Shown here in pieces: positions 1 through 9,935 of a DNA stretch of 64,000 bases. Position 1 is the stretch's first letter. Every line of letters starts with the position of its first letter. The stretch lies in the NCBI GenBank assembly GCA_036365455.1, contig JAWQUS010000009.1:2200001-2264000 (forward strand). Reading direction: 5' to 3'. A program made the translations under genes and the position numbers. The stretch is from Macrosoma leucophasiata. Lineage: Eukaryota > Arthropoda > Insecta > Lepidoptera > Hedylidae. Under the pieces are notes generated by a model. The model was not told the origin of the DNA, searched no databases, and was given only the letters and a program-made list of their open reading frames with translations.

Positions 1-65
1 GTACACACAAATTGGCAGTTAATGCATATGTTTGAATATAAGTACTTAAATCATATAATCCATAG

Positions 66-370
66 TAACTTCACGCCTGTAATCCCCGAAGGGTAGACAG
101 AGGTATATGCATGCATTCAAGCATACATTCAAACACCCACGATTCGCCGGTAACGTTTTGGCCCAGGTGGCGAACCTATTGACATCTCCGGACATATTAC
201 CAAACTCCGAGATACCTACTAGTAAAAGTCCAGAAAATGAAAAAATCCCAATAAAATCAGAGATAAAGGATTTTACACCGTTATCTCTGATAGCTCCCCT
301 ACCCGGAAATCGAATCCGGAACCCCAGCATAGTAGTAGTGGCCTGCTACCACTAGGCTACTGAGTCAGTT
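66..370 (-). mobile_element. SINE-B copy, tRNA-headed, minus orientation
   Basis: Read on the minus strand, this starts with a tRNA-like head (A box TAGCCTAGTGG-like and B box GGTTCGATTCC-like, both mutated here), continues through a shared body and ends in the tail found in all SINE-B copies of the window (CTTCGGGGATTACAGGCGTGAAGTTA). It is nearly full length but diverged, with several substitutions in the B box. It is an RNA polymerase III-type retroposon that needs LINE proteins in trans. Confidence 0.85.
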
Positions 371-484
371 TTATAAATACAATATAATGGATAGTCATTG
401 CTTGGAAATACTTATATCAACTACTTTGCTACAATGAACATAAATTAACACAGATGGTTCCCCATAATAACTTCTAACCAGGAC

Positions 485-648
485 ATAATAACTAAGGTCA
501 TAGGGGTGGCAACGCATCTGCATTTTGACCTCTGGGAAAGACCAGAGGAAGCACTATAGACACTCACAGGTGTGGGTGTCTATAGGCTGCAGTCATCACT
601 TAACATCAATGAACTGCAAGCTTGTTTGCCACCTTCGTTTCATAAAAA
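485..648 (+). mobile_element. SINE-A copy, 5'-truncated and rearranged
   Basis: Contains the SINE-A 3' half (GGTGTCTATAGGCTGCAGTC, then TTGCCACC...TTCATAAAAAA). A 30-40-base internal segment repeats the CACTATAGACACTCAC part in inverted form, so the copy is rearranged. The A-rich tail fixes the plus orientation. Confidence 0.75.
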
Positions 649-649
649 A

Positions 650-1059
650 CACACATTGTATATACATATATACAGGGGCATCGAGTTTAGTATCAAATTT
701 CCTTCCTCATCATTTTCGCGTCAAAAGAATTTAGTTTTTCATAAAAAAAATGCACGTAACATGTGTACTGGAAGTTTCATAGACTGAATATTCCTCTCTA
801 AATACTTCAAACGAATATCTTCTTTATTTCCCGAGTAACAAGCAGGAGAATCGATTGGGGCGTTGGGAAATATTGAAAGAACCCTTTTATTAAAATCGGG
901 TTACATGGATTTGTCTTTGAAGTTCCTTTAGTTTGGATTTGGAATTGAAAATCTTTTTCGGGTATCGAAGAGTAAACGAGTAAAGTTGAACGCTAGTGAG
1001 ATATTAATTTGGCTGCCTGTAGTGTAGAACGATACTAAACTAAAATGATTTTTAAAATC
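650..1059. other. No recognisable feature
   Basis: AT-rich sequence with only short ORFs. No match to any repeat family used elsewhere in the window was seen by eye. Confidence 0.5.
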
Positions 1060-1151
1060 AACCCGACGTTTCGGTCGCTTTTCAGCTTCCGTGGTCCCGG
1101 GCAGACTGAGGTGACATTTGTCTGACAGAAGTTTGAAAAAATTATATGTAG
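1060..1151 (-). repeat. Penelope-like element 3' flank with CGACGTTTCGG motif
   Basis: Lies directly downstream of the endonuclease stop codon. It contains, on the plus strand, CGACGTTTCGGTCG followed by CAGCTTCCGTGGTC and GGGCAGACTG. The same string occurs in the spacer of the foldback at 52886-53069, which ties both loci to one element family. The outer boundary could not be fixed. Confidence 0.55.
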
Positions 1152-1655
1152 CTACCTCCATCGATTTCGTAAACGCCTCGCGTAGCGTTCAGGATTAACA
1201 CAATAATTACTTATGGTATCTTGAGGTCTTGCAGACTGCTGCGGCTGGGATTTAATCTTGCTAAGTATGGGATCCCATGATGTTGATAATCGCCATCCAT
1301 CTTCTCTATTGAAATTTGGGTGTTTTTTAATTTCAATAGCCTCGCGTACCATTCGTGGAATGGGTTTGTGTTCTCTAGCGAGTATTTGAATTTTATCAAA
1401 CCGGATGTAATGGTTCGGCTTATCCGCTATGTGTTCACAGACTGCAGACCTCCCTGTTCTTCGGTTTTTGACATCAGCAATGTGCTCTTTAACGCGGGTG
1501 GATACAGCTCTCTTCGTTTGACCAATATATGAGAGTCCACAATCACAATCTAATTTATAAATGCCAGAATTTTGTAATGGAATATTACTTTTAATGGGTC
1601 TTAAATACTGATGAATCTTTTTATATGGTTTGAAAACTATTTTAGTATAATATAC
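1152..1655 (-). pseudogene. Penelope-like retroelement, C-terminal GIY-YIG endonuclease (5'-truncated)
   Basis: One frame stays open on the minus strand for about 168 codons from 1655 to the TAG at 1152-1154. It encodes SGIYKLDCDCGLSYIGQTKR, i.e. GIY then YIG separated by nine residues, with the Cys-x-Cys insert (DCDCG) seen in Penelope-type GIY-YIG nucleases. Further on come KEHIADVKNR, VCEHIADKPNH, an REAIEIKK stretch and a final W-rich region (EDGWRLSTSWDPIL). In Penelope-like elements this domain follows the reverse transcriptase and nicks target DNA. The reverse transcriptase is absent: upstream, at about 1655, the coding sequence runs straight into the pLTR-like repeat. A start codon is not expected because this is the C-terminal end of a larger ORF. 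The first internal Met gives only 66 residues, so the domain is easily overlooked. Confidence 0.85.
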
Positions 1656-1716
1656 GCGAGATAAATCCGTAAAAATAGTTTTATTTCAATGAATGTAGCT
1701 CGCGAAAACCTAAGAA
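1656..1716 (-). repeat. Penelope-like pLTR fragment
   Basis: Read on the minus strand this runs from TTTTCGCGAGCTACATTCAT to ATCTCGCGTATA. Close relatives lie at 4634-4698 and 55945-56012. It abuts the truncated endonuclease ORF, a layout often seen in 5'-truncated Penelope-like copies that keep a partial upstream repeat. Confidence 0.55.
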
Positions 1717-1796
1717 CATATCAAGAACGATACTATGTAAAACTGTACACATTTCGCAGACCTAACTACTTTTCGAAGTATTATTAATTATAATAA

Positions 1797-2160
1797 TAAT
1801 GGCAACCCTTCAAACGTCCCACTGCTGGGCACGAGTGTCTCCCCTTTTTGGGGGGAGGTCTGGAGCTTACTCCACCACGCTACTCCACTGCGGGTTGGTG
1901 GAGATACAGGCACACCGCAGACACTCCGCCAAAAATCCATACAAACGCTCAATTTGGTCTCTATAACACAGCATCAATCAGTGACGTGTATTTACACGTG
2001 CACCTGTGTGCGTAGCACGTAGAAAATACCAACCGTCGCCCATAAGAGGGGAGGAGGTTGGGTGATGCGGGGAAATCGGGCGGGACGTCGAAATGTTCAT
2101 TCTATACGTAGTATTATTACATATTCTCTGATACGGGTTAGTGGACAACCCGCTGTCGGA
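1797..2160 (-). mobile_element. 5S-SINE, 3' part only, interrupted
   Basis: The TAATAATAATGGCAACCC tail and CGTCCCACTGCTGGGCACG region match the 3' half of the full 5S-SINE at 16905-17304 in minus orientation as far as about 1907. A short continuation (GGGTTAGTGGACAACCCG) resumes at 2132. About 220 bases of unrelated sequence separate the two parts. The 5S-like head is missing. SINE-A at 2161 is inserted next to or into this copy. Confidence 0.7.
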
Positions 2161-2447
2161 TTTTTTTTTAATGTTTTGGAAGTGGCAAACAAGCATGCAG
2201 TTCACATTGATGTTAAGTGATGACTGCAGCCGATAGACACTTATACAAAGACCAAGGTCGAAATCCTGATGCGTTACCACTCCTAAGGCCTAAGGTGTTA
2301 TGCCTCTGTGCCGGAAATTATAAGGCCATTAATTACCACCTGACCGGAATACAATAGTGCTGAACACTACCATTTAGCGGCAAGTATATTAGGTGATGCG
2401 GTGGTGCCTACGCAAGCGAGCTCCGTCACGGGAGCTCTACCACCAGT
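2161..2447 (-). mobile_element. SINE-A copy, full length
   Basis: On the minus strand it runs from ACTGGTGGTAGAGCTCC to TTGCCACTTCC and an A-rich tail (T-run at 2161). Every SINE-A block is present with scattered substitutions. Confidence 0.85.
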
Positions 2448-3227
2448 AAATTATTACGGTCTCACTAGTCTAATGGCAGCAGATCGCTATTAATACTCTG
2501 GGGGTGAGGTTCAATTCTTAGTTCAGAGGTAAGTGCTATAGGGATTAAAATTTTTTTGGAAATTTCTTAGGCTGTGTTACATCATTCTTAATTTTTACTT
2601 CAATGTGAACTGCATGCTGGTTTGCCACTTCCATTACATAAAAAAAAATCGCAAACCGCAGAAAGGTTTCTCCAACTTTTTAACGTTAAAAAATCTTATA
2701 CCATTTCAACGTCATTCAGGGTAGGTAAAAAAATGTGAGTGTGGAGAAAATTGGAAGCGTTGAAAGCTCTCAGAGTGTTTCAGTGTTTAGACAAGTATTG
2801 GATGTCGGCGCTCTGAGAAACTGCACAATGGGGGACTATTTTGTAACCGTGCGATGGTTGGTAACGTCGAAGGAAAGCATTTTTCTTCTAGATTTTCAAA
2901 GTTGAAGTTTATTTATATAAGTATCAATCAATTTTAAGGATTTTTATAAATAGTGATTGAAGAAATTATTTGTGAAAATATTATAATGCTTTTGACTTAA
3001 TTCATTTTTTTTCGAATATAATAAGTAATCAAGTATGGAAATAATACATTACGATAAGCGTTACTTAAGTAGCCTTTTATTATATGTTACTATGTGTTAG
3101 TAAGCTAAACGCCGATTTAAATCGCTTTTTTTTTCGCTGTGTTTACCTTAAAGTTAATTAATTTACGTAACACGTGCTTGTGTGAATCACTAACATAAGT
3201 TCTATCATATGTACAAATTTTATCTCT
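2448..3227. other. Mostly unassigned; short SINE-A 3' end
   Basis: Positions 2596-2648 carry only the last 50 bases of SINE-A in plus orientation with an A-tail. The rest, including 2690-3150, matches nothing else in the window and has no convincing ORF. Confidence 0.5.
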
Positions 3228-3320
3228 ATAGGTAATTTTGGCGAAATTTGGCTGTCACATGGACTGACGGGCAGAGAGACGCACGAGCAATATAACAAGG
3301 GTTCCTTACGGAGCCCTAAA
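3228..3320 (-). repeat. Fragment of GGGTTCCGTAGT repeat (repeat K)
   Basis: On the minus strand it reads AGGGCTCCGTAAGGAACCCT, then a CTCTCTGCCCGTCAGTCC-type stretch and ...CCAAATTTCGCC, the same order as the start of the K copies at 7847 and 60996. Diverged and truncated. Confidence 0.6.
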
Positions 3321-3760
3321 AACAATAAGAAATCATCAGGGTTACCAAAATTGATCAACAATATAAGATTATCTAACGTAGATTATTAGTCGAAGGAATC
3401 TTAGAATAGCTCCCCTACAAGTCTCTAGACTAGTAGAATGAACGTCTGCAGTAAAATAGAACATTTTATATCGTCGCATGCGATCACATGCAGTTACTGC
3501 AGCGAACGAAATGACAGCAATGCGCAGGACAGACTGCAGGAGCGTAGCGATAAATGCAGCGTAGTAACTGGTATAGTACAGTTTTTATACAACTGCCCAA
3601 AAAAGAACGTAACTCTAAAGTAATCAATAGCCGGACTGGCATTTGACCGTTTTTCTTTTTCTATGTATCTGTTATTATGTTCTATCATCTAGCCGTTATT
3701 AAAGCGCCATACATTACCATAGTTCGAGTACTGTATGAGAGTAAAGTCTTAAGTAATCGG
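3321..3760. other. No recognisable feature
   Basis: Short ORFs on both strands overlap here but show no known motif. No repeat family was recognised. Confidence 0.45.
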
Positions 3761-3902
3761 CGTACAAGTATGAACAGAATGATGAACTATAGAAGAAACA
3801 CGGTAGAAGCGTAAGGTGTAAGGATCGGGATATCTGGCCCTCCATCCTCGCTGTGTACCCCCCGTAAGAAACTTGGTGTGAAGAAAAATACATACATACA
3901 GT
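3761..3902 (+). pseudogene. RTE-type LINE 3' end, decayed
   Basis: The order AGTATGAACAGAATGATGAA, GGATCGGGATATCTGGCC, CCCCGTAAG and a CATACATACA tail matches the better-preserved ends at 26186-26312 and 46848-47135. Those encode a C-terminus of the form KRMMKVDEAREVCQDRDIW. Here the frame is broken. Confidence 0.6.
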
Positions 3903-4169
3903 ATTATTTTGAGGCAGTAACAATGAAAATTCCTCGTATTTAACGTCACGTTAAAATTTTACTTGAATGTTGTTCCGACTGTTCAATAACATTTAATGTA
4001 GAAACTGTTAGAGCGGAAAAATATTACACACGTTAAAAAGCATTACCATAATATTGAATATTTTCATTCAAATTCAAAGTCTATTCAGTGGCACTATTTC
4101 TAGAACTTACAAAAATCTTAAGTTTTTCAAATAACCTACGCGGCGTTTACATATTCATGAGTGCAACTT

Positions 4170-4358
4170 CGAAAAGTCTCTAAAATGGCTACAGGTATTC
4201 TTCGACTGAAAAAGTCTAGCAAGCTGTTTCCCGTTACTTCGTCCGCACATTTGATTCTGACACAAAAATTTGCTTATGTCTTCTCTCAGTGTTAAATTTG
4301 ATCATAATCAGTTCAGCAGTTTTGCCGTGAAAGCGTAGTAGCCAGACAGACAGAGTTT
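4170..4358 (-). repeat. Helitron-like repeat fragment
   Basis: Contains the inverted form of the common CAGACAGACAGAGTT and GTTCAGCAGTTTTGCCGTG stretches of the Helitron-like family. The CTAG end is absent. Confidence 0.4.
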
Positions 4359-4569
4359 AAATAAATTAATAAATACGCTTACACTTACAGCCCCACAGTA
4401 GGTATAAACCTGTGTCGTGGGTGCCGTTATATACAAACAACACACACAAACACCCAGACCCGAAACAAATATCTGTAGGTCATACAAATATTTGTCCCGG
4501 TGCGGGGATCGAACCCGCGACCCTTCAAATCAAACGGTCAACTCGCACCGCTGGACCAACCGGGTCGTC
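4359..4569 (-). mobile_element. SINE-C copy, full length
   Basis: On the minus strand the head is GACGACCCGGTTGGTCCAGC with B box GGTTCGATCCC. The shared body follows (AGATATTTGTTTCGGGTCTG, GGGTGTTTGTGTG), then TGTAAGCGTATTTATT and an AT-rich tail. This is a tRNA-derived SINE. Confidence 0.85.
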
Positions 4570-4633
4570 AAGACATAGTCGACAGTCTTGTCGACAGAGT
4601 TACTTTCACACATATTTACATTTTCATGCATTT

Positions 4634-4698
4634 TTGTTAAACGCGAGATAAACTCTTAAAAATAGATTGATTACTATAAATAGCTCGCGAAAATAAGA
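4634..4698 (-). repeat. Penelope-like pLTR fragment
   Basis: Minus-strand TTTTCGCGAGCTATTTATAG ... TTTATCTCGCGTTTA resembles 1656-1716 and 55945-56012. Only this part is present. Confidence 0.45.
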
Positions 4699-5074
4699 GC
4701 AAAACTCCGGAAATAATTGTCAGTTACATTTATGGCATGGCAAAAAAATGCAAAAAAAAATTGATTGCAAACAATAGTGTACGGTCCACCGCAGCCAATA
4801 AATCTCTTTTCCGTCAACGACTCGCGATATTGTCAACGCAACAGTTGTCAAACTCGGGGACGGCAAAGCGATGTTTTTTGTGTGCAGACCCACAAATCAA
4901 GAATACATTCCTATTTGAAAATGGACGGATTCAAATATAAAAATCTGGTCAAATTTATTTCTGATTAATGATCGTCCGCCATTTTGAGGGCGTTGAATAT
5001 TTTTGAAAGCAATAAATTCAAACTTCAAATTCTTTCACATCAGCTAAAGCTACACACGAAAAAGAAATTGGCAT
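4699..5074. other. No recognisable feature
   Basis: Two overlapping short ORFs in different frames cover part of this stretch. Neither shows a known domain. Confidence 0.45.
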
Positions 5075-5440
5075 AAAAAAAATAGAAGAAAAGAAGAAGA
5101 AAAAACATTTATTGGCGCAGCCGATCAATACTGTATAGAAAAACAATAGAAAAAAAAATAAACATTTAAAATACAAGTAGGTTGGTACGACAAAAAAACA
5201 ACAACATTTATGAAAGCATTGACATTATAACACAAAAAAAAGAAAAAACACTGTTAATATAAAAAAATAGGTACCTTGTAACAGTAGAAAAAAAAAAAAC
5301 AAGATCTCACGGCTGCACCAAATAGTTCCCAGTTCAGCATAATGTCAAGCCGGAGCCTGACGCTGGTTTTCAACTGGAAACTACTCGGTGGGACACGGAT
5401 AAATACACGCGTTCACACGTGCAGGATTAGGCAGAGTTAT
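5075..5440 (-). mobile_element. LINE 3' UTR fragment
   Basis: Plus-strand CGGCTGCACCAAATAG and GACGCTGGTTTTCAACTGG are the inverse of GTTGAAAATCAGCGTCAGG ... TATTTGGTGCAGCCG at 20630-20670, which lies downstream of the LINE coding remnant. This is therefore the 3' end of a second copy of that LINE, in minus orientation, with an A/T-rich remainder. Confidence 0.65.
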
Positions 5441-5546
5441 GAATAGTATGTAGACCGCCATGATTTGGAGATTATGTTTTGAGATATTGATAATGTGACA
5501 TACAAGATCAAACTGCGAGGGTGCGACTGAGTATCTCCCCTAAGAG

Positions 5547-6038
5547 TTCATACGCACTATGCGGTTACCCGTAATGTGGCTAGCCGTCCGGCTGACCGGA
5601 AGCACAATTATGTACGTAATATTCATTTCTACGCGCACTGCGATGCGGCTACCCGCAGACCGCTCCGGTCGCTCGGAGGTTTGCGGCCCAAGTAACGGCC
5701 AGCCGGACGGTTGCTATACGCACTGTGCGGCTCAGTCTGCGGCTGCCCGTTATTGGGTGAGTGTGCACGTGGCCACGTGGCATAAAAATATTACAAAATG
5801 CTTGCTTGCTCTCATCTCGTGTTTGCAAATAAGGATGCACCCAGTACTTCTTTCTTTGTTTTTCTAATATTTGGTAAATAGCTGCTAATTGAACTGGACT
5901 GATATGACCGCGAATTGTAACGGTTCTTCAACCGCAATGCGCCGTTGCACATGATCCGGCTGGCCGCATTTGCAACCGCATCCTGCGGTCAACCGTACCG
6001 CTAGCCGCATTGCGGCTACCCGCTTAATGCGTATGAAA
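5547..6038. mobile_element. 492-bp TIR element with 8-bp TSD (unclassified DNA transposon/MITE)
   Basis: The ends are TTCATACGCA...TGCGTATGAAA. The 8-bp direct repeat CCTAAGAG flanks the element at 5539-5546 and 6039-6046. Subterminal GCGGCTACCCG-type motifs recur in both orientations, so most of the GC-rich sequence is repeated internally. There is no transposase. An 8-bp TSD fits hAT or P superfamily elements, but the terminal sequence alone does not decide. Confidence 0.75.
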
Positions 6039-6319
6039 CCTAAGAGGAAAACCGAGAAAGTGCAAACTGACCCTCTTGAGAAATATCCTTTAAGAATTTT
6101 AACACTAAAAGATACTGAATATTGACTTCTTCTACAGTAATATTTTCGACGTTTATGCTCTATTGTTTGGAGATAAGGCAGAATAATTGATTTTTGCCTA
6201 TACATTTTTTTATTTTCTAAATTCTGATCCCATTGTCAAAATCAATTGATTAACATTACATAATTCACCGCTTAACGTATGTGTGCAAACTTGATTAGTC
6301 CAATAGCATCTGAGCAAAT

Positions 6320-6394
6320 AATGTGTGACAGACGGACACAATATCCTGACAGATTATTTATCTGTTAAGATATTGTGTCCGTCTGTCACACATT
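6320..6394. repeat. 34-bp inverted repeat with 7-nt loop
   Basis: Arms 6320-6353 and 6361-6394 pair with about three mismatches around AGACGGACACAATAT. The loop is only 7 nt. If transcribed it would form a tight hairpin. Confidence 0.8.
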
Positions 6395-6532
6395 TGTATT
6401 GTACAAGAGTAATTCTAAAGTAATCTATAGTGTTCAAATTTTTCTCTTCGAGAATAATCTGGTCTTTAAGATAAAACGCCATTCTTTAAATTTTTTTTTT
6501 ATGTCGTGATTGACAAATGTTTGTAATTTTTG

Positions 6533-6796
6533 TCATGTAAAGGATGTGGTAAACAAGCATGCAGTTCACATAGATGTTAAGTGATGACTGCAGCCTGACA
6601 CCCACACAAAGACCAAGGTCAAAATGCAGATGCGTTACCACTCCTGAGGCCTAAGGTGCTATGCCTCTGTGCCGGCAATTGGAGAGCCGTACATTACCTG
6701 ACCGGAACACGATAGTGCTGAACACTACCATTTAGCGGCAAGTATATTAGGTAATGCTTACGCCCGCGAGCTCCGTCACAAGAGCTCTACCACGAG
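6533..6796 (-). mobile_element. SINE-A copy, near full length
   Basis: All blocks from the CTACCACGAG end to AGGATGTGGTAAACAAGCATG are present, with a gap near the GGTAATGC block. It directly adjoins the SINE-C fragment that follows. Confidence 0.8.
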
Positions 6797-6805
6797 AAAA
6801 TATAA

Positions 6806-6925
6806 TTTACAGATATTAGTTTCGGGTCTGGGTGTTAGTGAATGTCTTGTGTGTGAACAACGGCACCCCCAACACAGGTTAATACCTAGTGTTAGTGAGC
6901 GAGTGTAAGCGTATTTTATTATATT
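6806..6925 (+). mobile_element. SINE-C copy, head missing
   Basis: Starts in the body (TTTACAGATATTAGTTTCGG) and runs to GTGTAAGCGTATTTTATT. The tRNA-like part is absent, either by 5' truncation or because the SINE-A insertion lies next to it. Confidence 0.8.
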
Positions 6926-7640
6926 GGCTAAAACATGTCTCTTTTCGCCTTAGTCGAATAATAAATGCATTTCCCTCGCAGTTCTATTGAACTTACGTAC
7001 CATGACAGAATGTAAATTCACACTGAAACAATTCCCGAGTAAAAGTCAAATACAACCCGAAACTAAAACGTTTAATTGAAATACACGAAGCATAATATTC
7101 AAAAAAGATCACGCTGTATTCGCAGACAAAAGGGGCCACGGTCGGACGTTGAAATTTGAGCTTTTTTCCTCTAATACTTTTTAAAAAGCTAGCGCTTGTC
7201 GCGTGTTTGCGTACAGGGTGATCACTTTACTGGACAGATAATGTATAAATGATACTGATTGTTATTTTGAATTTTTCATAGAAAAACACATGTGTCTTTT
7301 TGATACTCGTAATTATTATTGACTTTGTTTACACCGTTTTACCAGGAAACACTTAAAAATATTTAATAAATGAAGCATAATAATGACATGTGAATGTTTT
7401 TACTTAAAATAATCAAAGTATTGATTATTCCAAACTAAAAAAATGGTATAAGTAACGATTACAAAAATAATTATTTTTTAACTCGAAATTGAAGATTTAT
7501 AGTATTTTAGAGAATAATTATGATATTTCACTTTTTCAACAAGAACATGGTTTTAATTCAAATTGATTGAACTTGATCAAATTTCAGTTAAAAGTGACAC
7601 TAGACAAACAATACGACGTAAATTACCATAGATACTAACC
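6926..7640. other. No recognisable feature
   Basis: AT-rich, no ORF of note, no match to the window's repeat families. Confidence 0.5.
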
Positions 7641-7649
7641 TAATCTACC

Positions 7650-7845
7650 TATCAGCAAAATGATAGTGTTCAGCACTATCGTGTTTCGGTTAGATGGTAA
7701 TGTACGAGTATGGTCTCGTAATAACTAGCACAGAAACATAACAACTAGTCGCAGAGGTGGCAACCCATCTGTATTTTGACCTCTGGTTTTAGTGTAGATG
7801 TCAATAGGCAGCAGTTGTCACTTAATATCCATGTGAGCTGCATGC
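7650..7845 (+). mobile_element. SINE-A related copy, older subfamily
   Basis: Carries GATAGTGTTCAGCACTATCG, the GCACAGAAACATAACAACTA block and GAGGTGGCAACCCATCTG instead of the common GAGTGGTAACGCATCTGC. It is cut short at GCATG, where repeat K begins. Confidence 0.65.
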
Positions 7846-7846
7846 T

Positions 7847-8441
7847 TTTTAGGGTTCCGTAGTAAACAAGGAACCCTTATAGTTTCGCCATGTCCGTCTG
7901 TCTGTCTGTCTGTCCGTCCGCGGTTTAGCGCAAAAACTATTAGTACTAGAGACTTGAAATTTGGCACAAGTATACACCTTAATTACGCCAACAAAGTGGT
8001 AGAATAAAAACGTGAAAAAAAAACTTTTAGGGTAACCTCCCCTACTAGTAACGCGCGGATATTTTTTTAAATTTTCGATTATCATATAGTGTGTCATTGG
8101 ATAGGTCTTTTAAAAACCTTATGGGTTTGCGAACATCATTTTTCGATTTAGTTAACTGTTCGTGACTTATTAAGCTTTAAATTGCAAATTTTCGGATTTT
8201 TTTGTTAGAAATTCAAACGTTACGGCGATAGTAGCTACATATAACGAAATTAAAAGGAAAACTATCACACGAAAGTTGGCCTTGCAAGTTTGCGAGTTAT
8301 AGTCGACCAAATGTATTTTACTCGAAAATTTCGAACAAGTCCATTGAAAATATTTTTATTTTTTTCGTTACATCTCTTACTCTGTAACTACGGAACCCTA
8401 CACTGCGCGTGGCCCGACATGCACTTGACCGGTTTTTATTA
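7847..8441 (+). repeat. Repeat K, full-length-like copy (GGGTTCCGTAGT ... ACTACGGAACCCT)
   Basis: Opens with AGGGTTCCGTAGTAAAC (7851) and closes with AACTACGGAACCCTACACTG and GTGGCCCGACATGCACTTG (8386-8425), so the inner ends are inverted repeats of about 13 bases. A run of CTGTCTGTCTGTCCGTCCG follows the start. I recognise this arrangement as a widespread lepidopteran repeat; its class is not clear from this copy. No ORF. Confidence 0.65.
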
Positions 8442-8969
8442 AAATATTGCTCCTACACTGAACCAGTAAAAATCAGTTGAGTATGGCTTATTACCACTAA
8501 GTTATCAAGTCAGTTACATGAAACCAAATGTAAACCTGTCACAGCTCATGCTCAAAGGGTTCAATCACGGCTTAAACTTATCGAAAGCTGTCTTTGAACA
8601 GCAAAAGCTTCCAAGAGTTGGCGGAAAGTTTTAGTTTAGTTTTAGTCACGTGCTAGGGTCTCCAAATTTTACGATTTTAGGGGACTAGCTAAGGTGTGTT
8701 GAAACTTGGATTATAATTCAAAATACGATTCTGACCTGGTCAACAGCGTTATTTTGAAGTTATAAATCATTCAGATCGTGATGTTTTTGCAATAGCATTT
8801 TTTTTCTCTCCTGTGTTAATAAAATAAACATTTTTCTGTTAAAAAATATACTTGTCAAAAAAATTGTTAAAAATTGTATTTTTGACTACTTTTTACTAAT
8901 TAATATTAAAAAAAAGAAAACTAAAATTGTATATTTTTAATTTATATTTCATATAAAATAAAGATCATA
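8442..8969. other. No recognisable feature
   Basis: AT-rich and non-coding; a few CAGTTGAGT/ACTAAGTTATC fragments around 8475-8515 may be a decayed SINE but cannot be assigned. Confidence 0.4.
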
Positions 8970-9105
8970 AGGGAATCTAGTCCAGCCGCTCTTCCAATTG
9001 AGCTACTGAAGTCCTGCCCGATTTGTCAAATCTTTCCTTCACATTTATTGCATTGCTTTATGGTAGCAGCAGCGCCATCTATTGCCAACTATGCTAGTTA
9101 GGCAA
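8970..9105 (-). mobile_element. SINE-D fragment (tRNA-like 5' half and leader)
   Basis: On the minus strand it reads from the leader CTAGCATAGTTGGCAATAGA through GGGCAGGACTTCAGTAGCTC to ACTAGATTCCC. It matches the delimited 237-bp element at 51724-51960. The TPsiC half of the tRNA-like module is missing. Confidence 0.75.
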
Positions 9106-9167
9106 CCGATATAATTGACTTTGCAGTTTATTGAATATCGTAAAGAAGTCGCTTTTACCCTTAATAA

Positions 9168-9263
9168 TTGTTTTATATTAACATGCTTGTGAAATATATT
9201 TTATTTTAAAGAAAATAAAATATATTTCACAAGCATGTGTTAATGCGAAATAATATAAAACAA
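9168..9263. repeat. Foldback of two SINE-D 3' tails
   Basis: Arms 9181-9207 and 9212-9238 (ACATGCTTGTGAAATATATT and its inverse) are perfect with a 4-nt loop, and TTGTTTTATATTA pairs again outside them. The sequence is the 3' trailer of SINE-D repeated in inverted orientation. Confidence 0.75.
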
Positions 9264-9675
9264 CAAATTTGGTACAGAACATCACTATAAACCACATTTT
9301 TACCAGTTTTGGAGCAGGTGCTACAAGTGCTACAGTGCTACACCTTCGGTAATATATAGAAGTAAAATCATAAAGTAATTCCATAAAAAATGTGGTTACC
9401 CTGTACCGTGAACGAAGAAATTAAATCAGCTTCAGAATATTTGAGCGTGCAAATGTTTGATACTGCACGAGCAAATATTTTTTACATCTTTTTACGTTAC
9501 AACGTCATGGATATGTTACTGAATGTAAAACTGTGGGTAGACAAAAAATATTAAACTTGATGAACCATTTCATCTTCTCCTTTATATGACGTTCATTTTT
9601 TTAAATCGATACTAGATTCTTTCTGCTTTCATTTTTGTCCGCAAACGTCATTTATTGCGCTAAGAAGTAAAAAGT
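9264..9675. other. No recognisable feature
   Basis: No repeat family or domain recognised. Confidence 0.45.
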
Positions 9676-9676
9676 A

Positions 9677-9935
9677 TACGCCTGTAATCTCTGGGATAGG
9701 CAGGAGTAAATGCATGCTTACATGCAAATACCCACGATTCGCCAATTAGTTTTTTGGCCCATGTAACAGGTGACGAGCTTATTGACATCTCCGGGCACGT
9801 TACCAAACACCGAGGTACTAGGAAACTTCCAGAAAATAGAAAAACCTGAATACAGAGATAAAGGATTTTACACCGTTATCTCTGATAGCCCCCAACCCAG
9901 TAGTGGTCTGCTACCACTAGTCTACTGAGGCAGTT
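9677..9935 (-). mobile_element. SINE-B copy, diverged
   Basis: The tail GCCTGTAATCTCTGGGATAGG, the body (CACGATTCGCC, TGACATCTCCGGGCACGTTAC) and part of the head (GGTCTGCTACCACTAG) are present. A deletion removes the B box. Confidence 0.8.

Noticed and set aside
5559..5867. 102-codon ORF in the GC-rich segment
   Set aside because: It lies within the TIR element built from GCGG/CCGC words; composition explains the open frame.
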